A stretch of 6,104 bases of DNA from Caryophanales bacterium UBA6769 (GTDB taxonomy: Bacteria > Bacillota > Bacilli > Bacillales > UBA6769): assembly GCA_002453275.1 (NCBI GenBank), contig DKGN01000088.1, positions 1 to 6,104 on the forward strand. Reading direction: 5' to 3'. Below, one piece after another: positions 5,327 through 6,104 of the stretch. Numbering within the stretch: position 1 is the first letter of the stretch; every line of letters begins with the position of its first letter. A program made the translations under genes and the position numbers. The notes beneath the pieces were generated by a model, which saw only the letters and a program-made list of their open reading frames with translations, ran no database searches and had not been told where the DNA came from.

Positions 5327-5327
5327 T
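5319..5327 (+). promoter_or_regulatory. Candidate Spo0A box overlapping the spoIIG -35
   Basis: TTTGTCAGT matches 7 of 9 positions of the Spo0A consensus TTTGTCRAA. It covers the -35 hexamer, as the proximal Spo0A site does in B. subtilis spoIIG. An adjacent TGACGAG (5331-5337) is one mismatch from the core TGnCGAA and may be a second half of the same site. Confidence 0.5.
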
Positions 5328-5371
5328 TTATGACGAGATTCTTCGTGTTTTTTTGCTCAAATTGCACTATT

Positions 5372-5380
5372 TTTGTCATG
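5372..5380 (+). promoter_or_regulatory. Candidate distal Spo0A box upstream of spoIIG
   Basis: TTTGTCATG matches 7 of 9 positions of TTTGTCRAA. It has the same orientation as the proximal box and lies 53 bp away, about five helical turns, on the same DNA face. B. subtilis spoIIG likewise has an upstream and a promoter-proximal Spo0A site. Imperfect matches in AT-rich DNA keep the confidence moderate. Confidence 0.4.
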
Positions 5381-5447
5381 AATAATATTCGTGGATTGTT
5401 TTACATATTTCTGAAGGGACTAGATGAGGAGATTAATAAATAAGATC

Positions 5448-5474
5448 AAAAAAACACGACTTTGTCGTGTTTTT
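5448..5474 (-). terminator. Intrinsic terminator of ftsZ
   Basis: The inverted repeat AAAAACACGAC (5450-5460) and GTCGTGTTTTT (5464-5474) forms an 11-bp stem with a TTT loop. On the minus strand the stem runs into seven T residues (5448-5454). It begins about 12 nt after the ftsZ stop. It should separate vegetative ftsZ transcription from the sporulation-controlled spoIIG operon. Confidence 0.88.
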
Positions 5475-5486
5475 AAAATGATATCG

Positions 5487-6104
5487 TTAACGACGGCGAT
5501 TACGATTTCGAAGAAATGTTGGAATATCAAGTGTATCTCCTGTCTCCTGATAGTTACTTCCAAACCTTCTATCTTCACCTTGAGGCTCGTCTTTTTGTTG
5601 TGATGCAGCAGTTTGTGCATTAGATTGTAAATTTGCACGAGAGGGAGCTTGCTGCTGTTGAACATTTTCTTTTTCATCAAAGCCAGTCGCAATCACAGTC
5701 ACGACGATTTCTTCTTTCAAGTTCTCATTAATAACTGAACCGAAAATCATATTTACATCTTGATCGGAAGCAGAGGAGACAATATCTGCTGCTTCATTCA
5801 CTTCGTAAAGGCTTAAATTTGCCCCACCACTGATGTTCATTAATACACCTTTTGCACCGTCAATTGATGTTTCAAGCAATGGACTTGAAATAGCCTTGCG
5901 AGCCGCCTCTGCCGCACGATTTTCACCTGTGGCCACTCCGATTCCCATCAAGGCTGTACCCTTTTCAGTCATAATGGTTTTCACATCCGCAAAGTCCAAG
6001 TTAATGAGACCTGGTACAGCAATTAAATCTGAAATCCCTTGCACACCTTGACGGAGAACATTGTCGGCTTCTCTAAATGCTTCAAGCATCGGTGTATTTT
6101 TATC
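5487..6104 (-). CDS. ftsZ: FtsZ, tubulin-like cell division GTPase (3' part; start lies outside the window)
   Basis: The window holds the last 205 codons, roughly the C-terminal 55 percent, of FtsZ, the GTPase that polymerises into the Z-ring at mid-cell. The visible part opens in the central helix (DKNTPMLEAFREADNVLRQG). It includes the T7 synergy loop NLDFADV (visible residues 35-41), which contributes catalytic residues to the neighbouring subunit's GTP. The C-terminal subdomain continues through ENRAAEAARKAI, SLYEVNEAADIV, NMIFGSVINENL and VTVIATGF. A Gln/Ser-rich disordered linker follows at about 148-188. The last residues, DIPTFLRNRNRRR, are the conserved tail peptide that binds FtsA, SepF and other partners. 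There is no frameshift. B. subtilis has the protease gene bpr between ftsZ and spoIIGA, and it is absent here. Confidence 0.98.
   Translation of the reverse strand, partial: DKNTPMLEAFREADNVLRQGVQGISDLIAVPGLINLDFADVKTIMTEKGTALMGIGVATGENRAAEAARKAISSPLLETSIDGAKGVLMNISGGANLSLYEVNEAADIVSSASDQDVNMIFGSVINENLKEEIVVTVIATGFDEKENVQQQQAPSRANLQSNAQTAASQQKDEPQGEDRRFGSNYQETGDTLDIPTFLRNRNRRR

Noticed and set aside
5343..5474. Repeat of TCGTGTTTTT at 5343-5352 and 5465-5474
   Set aside because: The second copy is one arm of the ftsZ terminator. The first has no partner arm and sits in AT-rich DNA, so it is probably chance.
5420..5692. 90-codon minus-strand frame over the ftsZ 3' end
   Set aside because: It lies in another frame of ftsZ, runs through the ftsZ terminator, and has a composition unlike a real protein.

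Overview
The window is the ftsZ / spoIIG / ylm region of an endospore-forming Firmicute, most likely a member of the Bacillaceae. The AT-rich sequence, Gram-positive Shine-Dalgarno sites, the sporulation sigma factors SigE and SigG, the SigE-processing protease SpoIIGA, and the conserved order ftsZ - spoIIGA - sigE - sigG - ylmC - pgeF - ylmE - sepF - ylmG - ylmH all point there. I cannot name a species from the sequence.

Layout, reading from right to left because nearly everything is on the minus strand. The 3' part of ftsZ (5487-6104) ends in a strong intrinsic terminator (5448-5474). A 227-bp gap follows, holding a spoIIG-type promoter with a CTGACA -35, a TATACT -10 and an unusually long 21-bp spacer, plus two candidate Spo0A boxes. 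spoIIGA (4360-5259) and sigE (3615-4334) come next as a two-gene operon. sigG (2810-3586) then lies on the PLUS strand, convergent with sigE, and the two genes share a perfect 12-bp hairpin at 3581-3610. sigG has its own SigF-type promoter. Divergent from sigG, the minus strand resumes with ylmC, pgeF (ylmD), ylmE, sepF, ylmG and the first codons of ylmH at the left edge.

How the genes work together. FtsZ and SepF build the division ring, with YlmG nearby in the same cluster. At the onset of sporulation Spo0A would turn on spoIIGA-sigE. SpoIIGA would remove the N-terminal prosequence of SigE in the mother cell after the asymmetric septum forms. SigG controls late gene expression in the forespore. 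pgeF and ylmE are housekeeping genes (peptidoglycan-precursor editing and PLP homeostasis), and ylmC is a small sporulation-associated PRC-barrel protein.

The main oddity is the orientation of sigG. In Bacillus subtilis it follows sigE on the same strand and can receive read-through from the spoIIG promoter. Here only sigG is flipped, within an otherwise conserved gene order, so that read-through would be antisense. No mobile elements, CRISPR arrays, tRNA or rRNA genes were seen, and no gene-free stretch exceeds 300 bases. Apart from the sigG inversion and the regulatory details around it, I see no undescribed system.
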